Positions 11,320 through 21,897 of a stretch of 64,000 bases of DNA are shown here, piece after piece. Both the position numbers and the translations under genes were made by a program. The first letter of the stretch is position 1. Every line of letters starts with the position of its first letter. The DNA lies in assembly GCA_000827265.1 (NCBI GenBank), contig KN834753.1:1084686-1148685 (forward strand), read 5' to 3'. This DNA is from Collybiopsis luxurians FD-317 M1. Taxonomy: Eukaryota; Basidiomycota; Agaricomycetes; Agaricales; Omphalotaceae. The notes under the pieces are model-generated. The model saw only the letters and a list, made by a program, of their open reading frames with translations, ran no database searches and had not been told where the DNA came from.

Positions 11320-11894
11320 ACACTCGAAAGCAAGCTAAGGCCTTATTCAACAATTCAGATTCGCAATCCGGTCCCAGTAGCGGCGTATTCTTGAATACTT
11401 TTTCAATCACCCGCCAAGAGGGGCCGAGAGAAAATACTATAACTGTGCAGTAGGTGATGAGGGCCCCAAAATAAATCTTTGCCGACTCGCCTCCAGTACA
11501 CACGCGGATTCTGAGGAACGCTGGTCACCCATACCTCCTAGCGAAATGGAACAAAATCAAAAGCCAACAGCATTCTAGTTCGTGCCAGTCTGGGGATGGA
11601 TGCTGTGTATCTGGCTGCGTATCAGCTCCTGCGGCCACTCAAGTCTCTCCTGGAAGGTCTCAGTCGTAGCGGAGTTCAGAGTGCTAGATATGCTGGAAAT
11701 AATTTAACATTATATCATGTTCGTACTTTTTATCTTAAGCCAATGGCGCGGCACGTTTTCACCGCAAATGCGCCTTAGATAATGCTGGCCGCCGATTTAG
11801 CGCTTATTAAGCGCCCAAGCTGAGATAATCAAGTAAATCACAGCTGGTCTTTTGACTTCTCCGACCTCCTCTTCGACTTTAACATCCGGCGAAA
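11320..11894. other. Intergenic region
   Basis: 575 bp with no recognisable protein. Short frames such as 11596-11778 (+) and 11312-11503 (-) have no family features. It should hold the 3' UTR of the DUF6534 gene and the RTF2 promoter. Confidence 0.5.
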
Positions 11895-12985
11895 ATGGGT
11901 AATGATGGTGGAAGTATTCCTGACAGAAGGGACTTGGTTAGGACCAAGGCAAAGGTGCGCCAAACTCGCCTTCACCGCAGACCTGTCCGAATTGACAGTA
12001 CATAGGCGGAACAAGCGGACAAAGCCAACCAAACCCGCGCAAGATGGTTTTTTTGTGCACTTTCGAAGGTTTACATTCGTTTACATATATGACAGCTCTT
12101 GAGCTAATCCTTACGGTTCAGCGACCTCTTCAAGAACCTATCGTTTCCTGCGCGCTTGGAAAACTGTACAACAAAGATTCTATCCTGGAATACCTAATAG
12201 ACAAGTCTGCTTACGGAGACGGTGACAGAATTTGTGGGCATATAAGATCTTTAAAGGTGTGTCCTATTGCGTTAGAATTCCCTGCCCCTGTTAATTCTAT
12301 TTATCAGGATGTCCGAACTCTCAAGTTGACACCGAACCCCGCACTCTCTTCCTCTGTTTCCACTGAACCTGCTTCTCAATCTCCGTTTGTCTGCCCGCTC
12401 AATATGAAAGAAATGAACGGCTCCCAACCTTTTGTCTATATATCCTCCTGTGGTTGCGTCTTTTCACAAGCTGGACTGAAGACCGTTGTCAGCGCTTCGT
12501 CTTCATCATCATCGTCCCCGAAAGAGAAAGATTCGCCGAAGGATGAGCAGGATTTGGAACTCTGTCCTCAATGCGCTACTAAATTTTCCCGAAAGAACGA
12601 TGTGCTCATGTTGAATCCTCCTGCAGAAGAGGAAGAGCGCATGCGGGAAAGTATGGGACAGCAGCGATCAAAGGAGCCTTCGAAAAAGTCCAAGAAGCGG
12701 AAGAATGCATCAGCTGCCGAGGACCCTGAGGCTCCGCCCAACAAGAAAAAAGTCGTACTAAGCACGAATCCTTCGATAGCAGCAGCTAGTCGGTCAGTGG
12801 TCAGCAGTCTTGCGATGGAAGAAGCAAAGAGAAAGGCAAATATGAGTGAAGCGGTCAAGAGTCTGTATGGAGATGGAAAGCCCTCCAAACGGGAGACATT
12901 CATGACGCGGGGAACGTTTACGAGGGTACGTGGTATCTTCACACTCCGAGATATCCTGCAAACTGACTTGTTTTAGTATGCTTAA
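11895..12985 (+). CDS. rtf2: Replication termination factor 2 (RTF2)
   Basis: First exon MGNDGGSIPDRRDLVRTKAK (from 11895), then an exon AEQADKANQTRARWFFCALSK, then 'RPLQEPIVSCALGKLYNKDS' and 'ICGHIRSLKDVRTLKLTPNP'. This is the RTF2 signature. A second Cys-rich element follows (VCPLNMKEMNG, ISSCGCVFSQ, ELCPQCATKFSRKNDVLMLNP), which forms the RING-like fold. The C-terminal third is Lys/Ser-rich with nuclear-localisation patches (KKSKKRKN, PNKKKV) and ends SKRETFMTRGTFTR-YA after a final intron. In fission yeast Rtf2 acts at site-specific replication barriers; in animals it is a replisome component removed by the proteasome. The ORF-like upstream extension into the second intron is an artefact. 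Convergent with the HAD gene, 89 bp between stops. Confidence 0.93.
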
Positions 12986-13074
12986 ACGACCCTCGTCTGT
13001 ACGATGAGCCTCCATGGTGACATTACTATCATGTACTGCTATACTGTTGTAATTTATTATTCAGAAGTCTCTTC

Positions 13075-14061
13075 TCAGCTTGTCTTGAAAAATTGCGGCC
13101 ATACGTCTCGAAGTTGTTCTAACTCTGCAATGACTTTGATACCCTTATCGCCAATATGGGCTTCTCCATTCGCTTCAGATATCCTGCGTACCTTGCCACC
13201 CTCAACATGTTCTAAACCTGCTTCAACAAAGTGTATGCAGTTCCAACCCAAATCCTGAGCTGCCTCCACATTGCGTCTGTTATCATCGATGAAGTAGCAT
13301 TTGGAAGGGTCGCGAATGGAGGCGATAGACATGGCCTGGAGAAGATAAGTAAGGACCAAACGACAAATGGTGTACCCACTGTATGGTAATAAGCAGGATC
13401 AGGTTTACTTGCAAAATCCTTTGCTTCATAGTCGCAGTATACAACTCCTTCTATCTGATCTCGGAGGTCCAGGATTCGCAGTACACGTTCCGCGTGCTGG
13501 CAAAAGTGACTCCTTGGGCGTAAAATAATGAGATGAATGCACATACTATTTTGTACGCGTTCGTCAAAGCCCATACACGAACTTTGGATCGATCTATATC
13601 TTGAAATAGCTTGCGGTGCTCAGGATTTGGAAATATCATGTCTTCTAGTGGCAAAGCTTGGTCGCAGTTTCTATCAAAATCTAAGGGATCTGCATAGAGT
13701 TGTCAATGGATGAAATGTGCCCGCAGGGCGAAATGCACAAACCTACGTCGTGATGACGGATCAGACCGAGTAAAGCAAGACCGTATTCTGTGTAGTACTT
13801 GCTATGGAGGCTCGAAGCTTCTTGCTCGCTTAGTCCAATCTTGACAAAGTAATCTGTAGAGATATTAAGCAGGGATTCCTGTTCGTGTTCAGGAAGACTT
13901 GCCGTGTATCTTGACACCCATAGCCTGCGATATCTTTGCGCTAGTGGAATAAAGAGTGTTATCAATATCAAACCAGATCACTGGGCGTTCATCTGGGCAG
14001 CTCTGGTATGAATTTGACCCGGTATTGGATAAGAAAAGCTGGACTTACCTTGGGAAGCCAT
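13075..14061 (-). CDS. HAD-family pyrimidine 5'-nucleotidase (SDT1/PHM8-like)
   Basis: Starts MASQ, spliced to SCPDERPVIWFDIDNTLYST. Haloacid dehalogenase motifs appear in order: I, DIDNTLYS with two catalytic Asp; II, VWALTNAY; III, FASKPDPAYYH with the Lys; IV, YFIDDNRRNVEAA. The helical cap sits between I and II (DYFVKIGLSEQEASSLH, KYYTEYGLALLGLIRHHDV). This is the SDT1/PHM8 type of fungal nucleotidase that removes phosphate from UMP and CMP and also acts on 6-azauracil metabolites and lysophosphatidic acid. At least four short introns. The protein, about 280 residues, is cytosolic, with no signal peptide. Confidence 0.88.
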
Positions 14062-14643
14062 TTCCGCTGTAAATGTTAGGGTGATGATGAGTGACTTCGG
14101 TTTAGCGGATCCGAGAAAGATGGTGATATCTTATCTAATCATCTTCAAATAGGCGCCAAGATAACATCTTATCAATTACTTACTTTGTCCGGGTAATATG
14201 TACTTTTCGCAATAATGGCATTGTACACCTCTAATATCCAGCAGCGACTGCATGTTGAATTCGTAGATAGCTTTTGGGGATGATAGGGATCAAAAGAGAC
14301 ATAAGTAAGATTCGTTAATCTAAATGGCCTGTCCAGTCGAATTTATTTCTTTGCGCCCGCCTCTCAATATGCTCACGCCCTGGAAATCGAGGCCTCATGC
14401 GCTCTCGGTGCGATACCGTCGAGCAATACGTGGTATACGAACATCGACACTCGGTGCTAGCCGCTATTTTTCGGCTTGAAGCTGGGCCGTGAGAAACTGT
14501 ATAGACAACACGTGATATTTTTCCACAGTCCATAGACACTCGGTCACTCTAACGATACGGCCTCAAGCTCCCTTCAAGACTATTCAAGTAATTTTATCCG
14601 TTATTCAAGCCTTATTATCTGCTAAGCTCTCTGCAATTTCTAG
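14062..14643. other. Divergent intergenic region, HAD nucleotidase / eL6
   Basis: 582 bp between two divergent genes. It holds a CACGTG at 14509-14514 and a pyrimidine-rich leader immediately before the eL6 start. The sequence TTTCTAG directly precedes the eL6 ATG and could be the acceptor of a 5' UTR intron, as is common for ribosomal protein genes; I cannot place the donor. Confidence 0.5.
14509..14514. promoter_or_regulatory. CACGTGAT (Cbf1-type) upstream of eL6
   Basis: Sequence ACACGTGATA, 130 bp upstream of the eL6 start codon. It matches the RTCACRTG Cbf1 consensus read on the other strand. Occupancy is inferred. Confidence 0.45.
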
Positions 14644-15415
14644 ATGGCCAGAAGCAAAGAACTCGTCTCCGGCATTGGACGCCTCTCCCGATCCCAGGTC
14701 GCCGCAAAGCGCGGTCTGTACAAGGGTCTCAAAAAATCCGACAAGCCTGTCGCAGAGTCCAAGCCGGAGACCGTTGAAAAGACCGTTGGCGGTGAAAAGA
14801 ACGGTGGAAAACGTCTTGTACCTACCTCGAAAGCTCCTAGATTCTACTCTGCAGAGGATGTACGCCAGCCAAAACAGAGCCGCAAAACAGCCAAACCCGC
14901 CCAACTCCGCTCCTCGATAACACCCGGTACCGTTTTGATTCTGCTGGCCGGAAGATTCAGAGGAAAGCGTGTGGTGTTTTTGAAGCAGATGGAGAGCGGA
15001 TTATTGTTGGTGACTGGTCCTTTCAAGGTTAACGGCGTCCCTCTGCGACGTGTTAACCAGGCATACGTTATTGCGACTTCCACCAAGGTTGATGTTGACA
15101 GTCTCAAGGTATGTGTTTTCAACATTGTTGGCGTTTGTGAAATTCTGAGGAGTTTCCTTTCAGCTGTCTGACGAACTTAATGATGCCTTTTTTGCCAAGC
15201 CTTCCTCCAAGGGTTCTAAATCTGCAGAGGAGGAGTTCTTCGAGGATGGTAAACCCAAGTCTAAGGAAGCCTTGCCAGCGTCCAAGGCTTCTCTCCAGAA
15301 AGAGGTCGATTCCACCATCATCGCCGCCATTAAGAAAACAGAAAACCTTGGCAAGTACCTCAAATCGTCATGGGGTCTTTCCAAGGGACAGTTCCCTCAC
15401 CAGATGGTCTTCTAA
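14644..15415 (+). CDS. rpl6: 60S ribosomal protein L6 (eL6)
   Basis: Two exons (14644 to about 15109, and about 15164-15415). Starts [20 protein letters not shown] and carries the eL6 core: [10 protein letters not shown], then '[20 protein letters not shown]' and '[20 protein letters not shown]', then [21 protein letters not shown]. The end, [20 protein letters not shown], is the family's conserved C-terminus. Length about 235 residues, as expected. It is a component of the cytosolic 60S subunit near helix ES7/ES39. The N-terminal basic tail is longer and more variable, as usual for eL6. The intron in the middle is short with a clear GTATGT donor. Confidence 0.96.
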
Positions 15416-15776
15416 ACAACGGGTTTGGAGAAGTTATCGAAGAAGGGGGATGCTTGGAGATGTAGGACTTATGACAACACACTGCTGTACTGCATATGAA
15501 TCCTTTTTTATATTCTACGCGACATATGCTACTGTTACTCAAGTTCTATAGCCAGGCCCTGTAAACAACGGTCTTAAAAACTGCATGTGCGAGTCTACAA
15601 GAGCAAAATGAGCATAGCTGAAATGGATACGTGAAAATGAAAGCATATGCGGTCATATTAGATCAAGAGAGATTCAGGGGATACCTAACTACCACCGTAG
15701 CGGCTTTGTGAAAGAGGTTTCCTCAATACCACGAATATTTTCATCCCGCAAAAAAGATCTAAATGCATCCTCACCA
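15416..15776. other. Convergent intergenic region, eL6 / COX18-like
   Basis: 361 bp between two converging stop codons. No coding or RNA feature is visible; presumably two 3' UTRs. Confidence 0.5.
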
Positions 15777-17000
15777 TCAAGTTCTTGACGTTTGTTTGTC
15801 CTTCCGAGGCGTCGACTCTTTTGAAAGGCTGGCCATAGCCGATGCAGATCCAGAAGGCGTTGATGGCTCCAGATGTACCGGGGTAGTTTTCGTTATAGCC
15901 TGAAGCGCCGCAAGAGAAATTGGAGGTGTTGAAGCGATCAACTTCCTTCGACGTTTAACTTCTATCCGATTCACTAGCCATGTTTGCGCGAGCCCGAAAA
16001 TGGCCGACGTTACCCAGTAGAGGGTGACTGCCTGTACCGAAAATGTCAGCCTATTCCCGGAAGAAGAGACATGACTTACCCCCGGAGCAATGGAAGCTAA
16101 GCCTATCCTGAGTATGGATAGTATCCGCATCGAATCTTTGAGCCTGCTCCTTAGATTCAGCTTGACCTTTGTCCACTTGTCTCCGCTCTTTTCCACATTG
16201 ACAGCCATGTTTTTCTCGCTCTCCTTCAACGCAGCCTTCTCCTCGGGACTCAATACCCAATGACTGGACTCGACATTCGCCATTGTGATCAAACCCAGTA
16301 CGACTGGCAAGGTGAACGTTGGGTCCGGATGATTTAATGTCGAGAGAGTGAGAAAGGATTCCGTGTCAAAAGGTGAAGTCGGATCTGCAGCTAGACGCGC
16401 GAACGTCATGGTCATTAAGACAAAGAGAGGAACCTGGGGAACGATAGGTATCAAAGCTGTTGTGACGGGACTGCAGTGATGGATTTTCGCGAGCTCTTTG
16501 CGTTTGACTTTCATCTGGCAAACATGTCAATGTATAGCAAAGAACCTTGAAAGTCCGACACGAACAATATCACGACACCGTTTTGCGTGAATCTTTGCGC
16601 GATTCTCTTTATCTAGCAGCAAACCTTCCTTTTGCATGGCTAATGCCTGCTCATGCATGACAATAGGTTTGATTTTCTGGAGAACTGGTAGGACATGTTT
16701 CTCGTAGCGAAGTTGGCGGCCTGTTGACTAAAAGAGAGGAATGCAGGAGGAAGCCATACTCAATAAGTGAACTATACGCACCCAAAAGACAGCTGGGAGA
16801 ACTGCGGTTCGGGCAGCGATTGTGACTAGGATAATCGTTGCAGAATAAGCGGGCCAGTTTGGTGGATATGGCAAGGCGAGAGCCAAGTCGAGAAAACCTT
16901 CATTGAAATATTGAATAAAATAGCGTTTGTTTGAAAAACTAGGTCGAATAAAAGATGATGGTCGAAGGCCAAGTGTACGAGTGGAAAGTAAGAATGTCAT
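15777..17000 (-). CDS. Mitochondrial inner-membrane insertase, COX18-like (Oxa1/YidC family)
   Basis: The N-terminus MTFLLSTRTLGLRPSSF is a matrix-targeting presequence; an in-frame Met nine codons earlier (17027) is an alternative start. Then come FIQYFNEGFLDLALALPYPP, 'YSATIILVTIAARTAVLPAV' (helix 1), a charged hairpin, TALIPIVPQVPLFVLMTMTF (helix 2), 'FTLPVVLGLITMANVESSHW' (helix 3), 'ILSILRIGLASIAPG' and 'AVTLYWVTSAIFGLAQTWLV' (helices 4-5). The lysine-rich loop between helices 1 and 2 and the order of helices match the Oxa1 superfamily. The extra loop between helices 3 and 4 and the size (about 370 aa) fit Cox18, which inserts the Cox2 C-tail into the inner membrane; an Oxa1 or Oxa2 assignment is not excluded. 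Ends in a Ser/Thr-rich tail. Confidence 0.82.
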
Positions 17001-17082
17001 ATTGGTCACAAGAATGTCACGGTACAAAAGGTATCGCAGGTTGATACTACACTACTACTAATACATATCCAGTTACAATAAC

Positions 17083-17727
17083 TCATGACACGCCGCCCCA
17101 GGGTCCTCGTATACGTCGCGCAAGTTGAATGTCGCGCTGCATAATGGTCACTCGTTTAGCGTGCAATGCGCAGAGATTACTGAATCAATCAAATCTAAGA
17201 CTAGAACATGGAAACAATAACCAGTTCACTCACGCGTCTTCAAATAAATGCACAAGAAACGCCTCCGTAGCTTCCTGCAGCGCAAGCAGAGCAGAACTCT
17301 GCCATCGCAGCTCGTATATTTCCCCGTTTGTAGTTGTCGTCATGTCTTGAGCAATTTCGCGTACCTATGTAGAGCATGATAAACTTGGGCGCTAGTAGAA
17401 GAACAAGACCAGAACCAACCAGACGAGAAAATGGTAGTTTGCGCAGTAGAAGATCTGTACTTTTCTGATACTTGCGGATTTCGCGTAGTGCCACTGTCCC
17501 CGGTCTATATCTTCGCCCTTTTTTCGGTGGCTCTTCTTTCATAATATTAAATGGGAGTTAATTTCAACATGAAAGCCTTTACCGTCTTGACGAGTATTTG
17601 CTGACCGACGAGGAGCTTTGCCTCCAAAACTCGGACGCGCCGTACTAACTCTAGACTTTTTAGCTGGAGACCCCGCCTCTGAGCCTGAAGGTCGCGATTT
17701 TCGCTTCGTACCCGCCGTCTGAGCCAT
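17083..17727 (-). CDS. cenpA: Centromeric histone H3 variant CENP-A
   Basis: Four exons give a 162-residue histone H3 variant. The fold is unmistakable: [38 protein letters not shown], '[20 protein letters not shown]', [25 protein letters not shown]. Three features mark it as CENP-A, not H3. First, the N-tail ([15 protein letters not shown]...) is divergent and lacks the ARTKQTARKS start. Second, loop 1 is longer than in H3, with [11 protein letters not shown] between QDM and RWQSS and Trp instead of Phe. Third, the C-terminus is GPWGGVS, not ERA. CENP-A replaces H3 in centromeric nucleosomes and defines the kinetochore site. The start codon is 105 bp from the start of the divergent exonuclease gene. 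Confidence 0.95.
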
Positions 17728-17832
17728 CGAAAGAGAAAGAAGAAAGGGTGGTCGGTTAAGCGCCCATTAACAATGTTCAAATTCATCCCGGCCCGCCTTG
17801 GACCCGTCCACAACCTTGCTTTGCCACACACC

Positions 17833-19491
17833 ATGACGGGCAGCGTTACAGGATACTACAGGTATTCAACAGTGCTTACAGTATCTTACAGGTCCTGACT
17901 CTTCAATTGCAGATATACAGATATCTGGTTCAAATGGTAGTAATATCTTCCTTGCTTTCGGGATCTTACACTCACTCTTCGCAGGCCAGAAACAATTGCC
18001 AAACAGGATCAAGAGTCAGCGGAAGCCATAAAGGCAGTTCTAGGTATCCCTGCTTCATTATTCGATTATCGAATAAACCTAATTTCAGTAGCGCACGACG
18101 CCCTTTGCAGCAACGAAAATCCGCTTCACATGGATGGCATCGATGGTGCCCAACTTTTCATCGGTACGCGTCTTTTGTGCTACCATTTGATGAAAAGCTG
18201 ATCTGTTCCAATAGGAACACTCAAGTCCGGTGAAAATCGCCTTTTGTTCTCTTCTAAACAAGTCGAATACGTAAGGTACTGGATTCATGCGATAGGAATG
18301 ACAAGATCTCCGGTCCCTCTTCCATACTCTAACTGTCTTTTGCGTGAGCAAGACCTTCGTGGCGTATCCCCTCAGGTGTTCAAAAGTGGTAGTGATCTTA
18401 GAACTGCTACCAAGGTATAACTGTCCCTACAGTGTCTGTCTCCGATTTGAAACACCTTGACTAGCAAATCGATAAAAATAATAAGAGCATCAAGAAATCA
18501 AACGATCCACCTCTGACCTTTCGACGCAACACATTTGAGCGAGCCCGAACCCTTTGGCAGGGTAAAGTTGGTATTTGGTGTGCCCTAGACTTTGAAGCGT
18601 GGGAAATGGTCAGTCCATACTTCACGGAGTGGCTCGTCGCTCATCAACTCCCGTCTCAAAGGAAGCTCAAATGATCACGGAGTTTGGATTCGCTCTTATC
18701 CGTTGGGAAGACGGTAAAGAAGTTCGAGACGAAGGCCATCTCGTCGTAAAAGAGTACCAAGGATACACCAACAGCAAATATGTGCGTGGAAACCGAGATG
18801 TAAGTGCTCAGTCCATGATGTGATTTCGGATACTAATATTGGTGCTTCTTGAGTAGAATTATAAATGGGGTACGAGTGAAGTGGTGACCAAGAAAGAATT
18901 CAAAGCTCGAATCCAAAAGTTGTTCCATGACCTTCGAAGCAATGATCATGTATTCCTAGTATTCCATGATTCAAATTCAGATATCAAGTGAATGCACTCC
19001 GCCCATAGTCTCCAAATTTATCTCTGCTGATTCTCAGAATAGATACCTCAAGTCTCCAATGATTGAAGTGGATTTGACCGGCCTGTCTTACACTCTACCA
19101 AGTGGGCCTTCTACCGGAACGGGCACATTTGTGGTTGACACGGCTGATCTGTTCGGTGGACTCCAAGGAGAAGGGAATAATTCACGAGGCCTTGAGCAAG
19201 TGTGCAATCAGCTTGGACTAAAGACAGAATTTTTGCACAATGCAGGTAACGATGCTCATGTAAGTAAGTTTTCTTTTAGCAGCGTTCGGCGATACATGAT
19301 CTTCTTTCAATCAGTATACCCTAGCAGCCTGCATAGAAATGGCCAGCGGCGATGCTGTCGACATACAGCGCGATAAACGCTGGCCCGGTCGAACTAAACC
19401 TGGGACTTTAACTGTTGAGATCGATGATATGGATAATGAAGATAGCGAAGGGTCCGATTTGGAGGATATCTATAGTAAAATTCTGGCCTGA
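17833..19491 (+). CDS. DEDDh 3'-5' exonuclease-like protein, Gfd2/YDR514C type
   Basis: A spliced gene of about eight exons, starting MTGSVTGYYRYTDIWFKW. The N-terminal half (MDGIDGAQLFIGTLKSGENR, EYVRYWIHAIGMTRSP) is of unknown function. The C-terminal half is an RNase H-like exonuclease: IWCALDFEAWEM (DxE), ITEFGFALIRW, 'FHDLRSNDHVFLVFHDSNSD' (second Asp), FVVDTADLFGGLQG, and GNDAHYTLAACIEMA (HxxxD-like end). This arrangement matches the Gfd2/YDR514C C-terminal DEDDh domain, which is also close to the QIP exonuclease of Neurospora RNAi. It ends in an acidic tail. Catalytic residues look intact, so activity is plausible, but the substrate is unknown. Some splice joins around 18605-18660 are uncertain. 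Confidence 0.72.
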
Positions 19492-19649
19492 ATCTGTACA
19501 ATTTACGCGTTCCTGGGCTTTAAATCCTACAGGCTGTATTGTTTTGACTGTAAAATTTGGTAGTAGTGCGCAATGTATTCATTCTGAGCGCTGATTAGCA
19601 TAACGCGTCATATAAGCGCCCTGTGCAACCGTTTATTCTCACCAACACA

Positions 19650-20166
19650 ATGGAGCTCCGCCCTCGCTACCCTCAGCCTTTTACCCTTTCCGAGGCCAGC
19701 CTCCTCGAGATACCAACAATCTCCGAAGGTCGAGTCTACAGCTGCCAGCCGATTTGATCCATATGAACTGTTAAATCTCTTAGTCAGAAATAACAAGACT
19801 CCAGTACTCGGTTAAACGTCTACGAGAAACGCAGGAGATGCTCCAACAAGTCATTGAAGAAGCTGAATCTCCCGAGGCTGCAGACGTAGAGATTGTACAA
19901 GCTTTCAAGGAAAACCAGGATGTGATGTGTGTAGATTGTTTTTGAAGATGCGCTGCTGAATGCCTACTTCAAATCGCAGAGGCTCACAAGAGGAACGAAT
20001 CCTGATCTTGAAGCTTGCATTGGCCGACAAGGGGGTCACTGCGGCTGACCACTATGATGTTGAATCAACGAAACCGACTACAAAGGCACCGGAAGTCGTG
20101 ACAAATGTTAGCAGTACAGATAATGCTGCATCTATCGAAGATGATTCAGGAGGTCTTCATCTGTGA
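19650..20166 (+). CDS. Tma17-like proteasome assembly chaperone
   Basis: Three exons: MELRPRYPQPFTLSEASLLE... to about 19728, then EEITRLQYSVKRLRETQEML, VIEEAESPEAADVEIVQAFK, ENQDVIGSQEERILILKLAL, and an acidic tail to 20166. The pattern (a helix with RLQxSxxxL, a short acidic linker, then a helix with an invariant EN..VI...EERI) is that of the Tma17/ADC17 family, a small ribosome-associated protein that helps assemble the proteasome base and is induced by proteasome stress. About 140 residues. The first acceptor is taken as ...AGTCAG because this keeps frame and yields SEEITRL. The family is short and weakly conserved, so the assignment is moderate. Confidence 0.6.
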
Positions 20167-20287
20167 GAATGAACACGGAGAAATAAATTCATGTGATGTA
20201 TTTTCTTTCATTAGCGTACTCAATATATAAGCTAAGATACTGCCAGATATTACATTGCTTTTCATGTACAACGCCAAATCTATGAAC

Positions 20288-21724
20288 CTAAAACAGGGTG
20301 ACTGAAAGAACGGACGCTTCTGAAACCTCAAGAATTACACCATCGTACCCGTGTACTGTGAAATAATATTAGCCAGAGAAGTGAACATTCAAATGAGAGC
20401 TCACAACGGGTTGTGGCACTCGGGAGTGTAATGTTGTCCTCACCGTCGGTACGATCAAGTAACATTGACGGCGGAGGTTCCCTTGGATTGAGGAAGTGGC
20501 TAATTGTCTCAAACTACAAAACAGTGATCCTAGCCCTGCAGCAGCACATCGATGTTACATACCCTATCGTAGAATTTCTTTCTGGGAGGCGTGTCTATAC
20601 CTAATCAGTTCTTCCTCATTTGACTGGCAGAGGAATTGCTTTACCGTCTTCATCATCTTCCGGCTTCCCTTCAATTTCCCAATTGCATCGTTTATAAACT
20701 TGGAAAAGAGGAGATCCGGGCTATTACAATCATCATCCTCATGGCCAGCAAGCTACTATGGTTGTGGGCGTACCACATTTGATTGCAGGATAATCTTCTT
20801 TACGACGTGGGTCTTCCCTGAGATATAAAAATCAATCCCATGCTGAAAGTAGTTGTAGAAATCTAAAGAAAGGGTAAGCTATCAAAGCAGAAGGAGAGAC
20901 TTGAATAAGTTTACACCCGGAATCTGAATCATCGTAAGGTTGATGGGAGGAGTGTATTGTCATTCGGTCATCTTCTTTGTAGTAAACACGAATGGGGGGA
21001 CCCAGAGTGACTGCCAAGTCTTGCGCTGTTGTATTTCCAAGCCGGACGTGTACTGGACTGCTTGTCGATGGATATAAATGCAATGTCACTCCAATGTGGA
21101 TCTTTCCGAAAGATATCGATAGCGTTCTGGTATCGAAAACAAGCAACAGACCTTCGCGACTGCTAGTGAAATATCTCCGCTCATGACAGGACATTCAACC
21201 ACTTCGTCGAGAGCATCACCCTGCTCCGCATCGACTTCCTTCTGAGAGATAAAAACCCGTTTCACCTCCTGCATTCGATCTTCATGATGAGCAGCACCCG
21301 CACGCCCTTCACTGAGCCCATCCTCCTCAAAACTGAACCAAATTCCTGGATATCGCAGATCGTCTCCGGGATAGGTGGGTCCAAACGTCCGACTGATACC
21401 GACCCTTCTTAGAACTTCATCGGGGGATGAAAGCACATTATCTTTATACCGCAGGATTACGGGGGGGTTCGGATCCCTTAATTTTCGTACGCATATCGTC
21501 TTTAACCTCTGATGTTTCCCAGAGAACAAGAGATCGACATGGGGGCGAAGATGAAGGATGACTGGCGTTGTCGAAGATGAGTCTGGGTCATATTTGATGT
21601 CGACCTGAGGAAATAAATGTTGCATTTGTCGTAATATGTCCAGTATAGTCCAAAGTGAACTGCCTAGTTCGAATACGCCCAGCCCAAGTCCCGGACGTAC
21701 CTCGACGTCTAGAGTAGAAAACAT
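20288..21724 (-). CDS. PHAF1 (C16orf70/UPF0183) homologue
   Basis: Starts MFSTLDVEVRPGLGLGVFEL and is split by several short introns. Conserved blocks: LHLRPHVDLLFSGKHQRLKT, IRTFGPTYPGD-like ISRTFGPTYPGDDLRYPG, IWFSFEEDG, 'HIGVTLHLYPSTSSPVHVRL', 'GPPIRVYYKEDDRMTIHSSH', YFYNYFQHGIDFYISGKTHV, VKKIILQSN, PGSPLFQVYKRCNWEIEG, and the end YDGVILEVSEASVLSVTLF. These match UPF0183 throughout. In mammals PHAF1 forms a beta-sandwich complex with BCAS3 that is recruited to phagophores. The final exons (20288 to about 20780) include alternating short introns and read only in the joined frame. Fungal function is unknown. About 430 residues. Divergent from DPB2, 173 bp apart. Confidence 0.9.
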
Positions 21725-21795
21725 TGGGAAGAGATGATCGTCTCAGTCGAAGTGTTGGAAGGTCACGCGAAATATAATTGAAATGGGACGCGTCT

Positions 21796-21801
21796 CACGT
21801 G
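21796..21801. promoter_or_regulatory. CACGTG in PHAF1/DPB2 divergent promoter
   Basis: TCACGTGT lies between divergent start codons, 72 bp from the PHAF1 start and 97 bp from the DPB2 start. E-box/Cbf1-type core; binding is inferred. Confidence 0.4.
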
Positions 21802-21897
21802 TACCATAGCTTTCTCTTGTCGCTACCACCACGACGCGTCGCGCTATCGATTTTACGTCCAACTTTCCGCACACTCACTATCTTTTCGCCTCATTCA

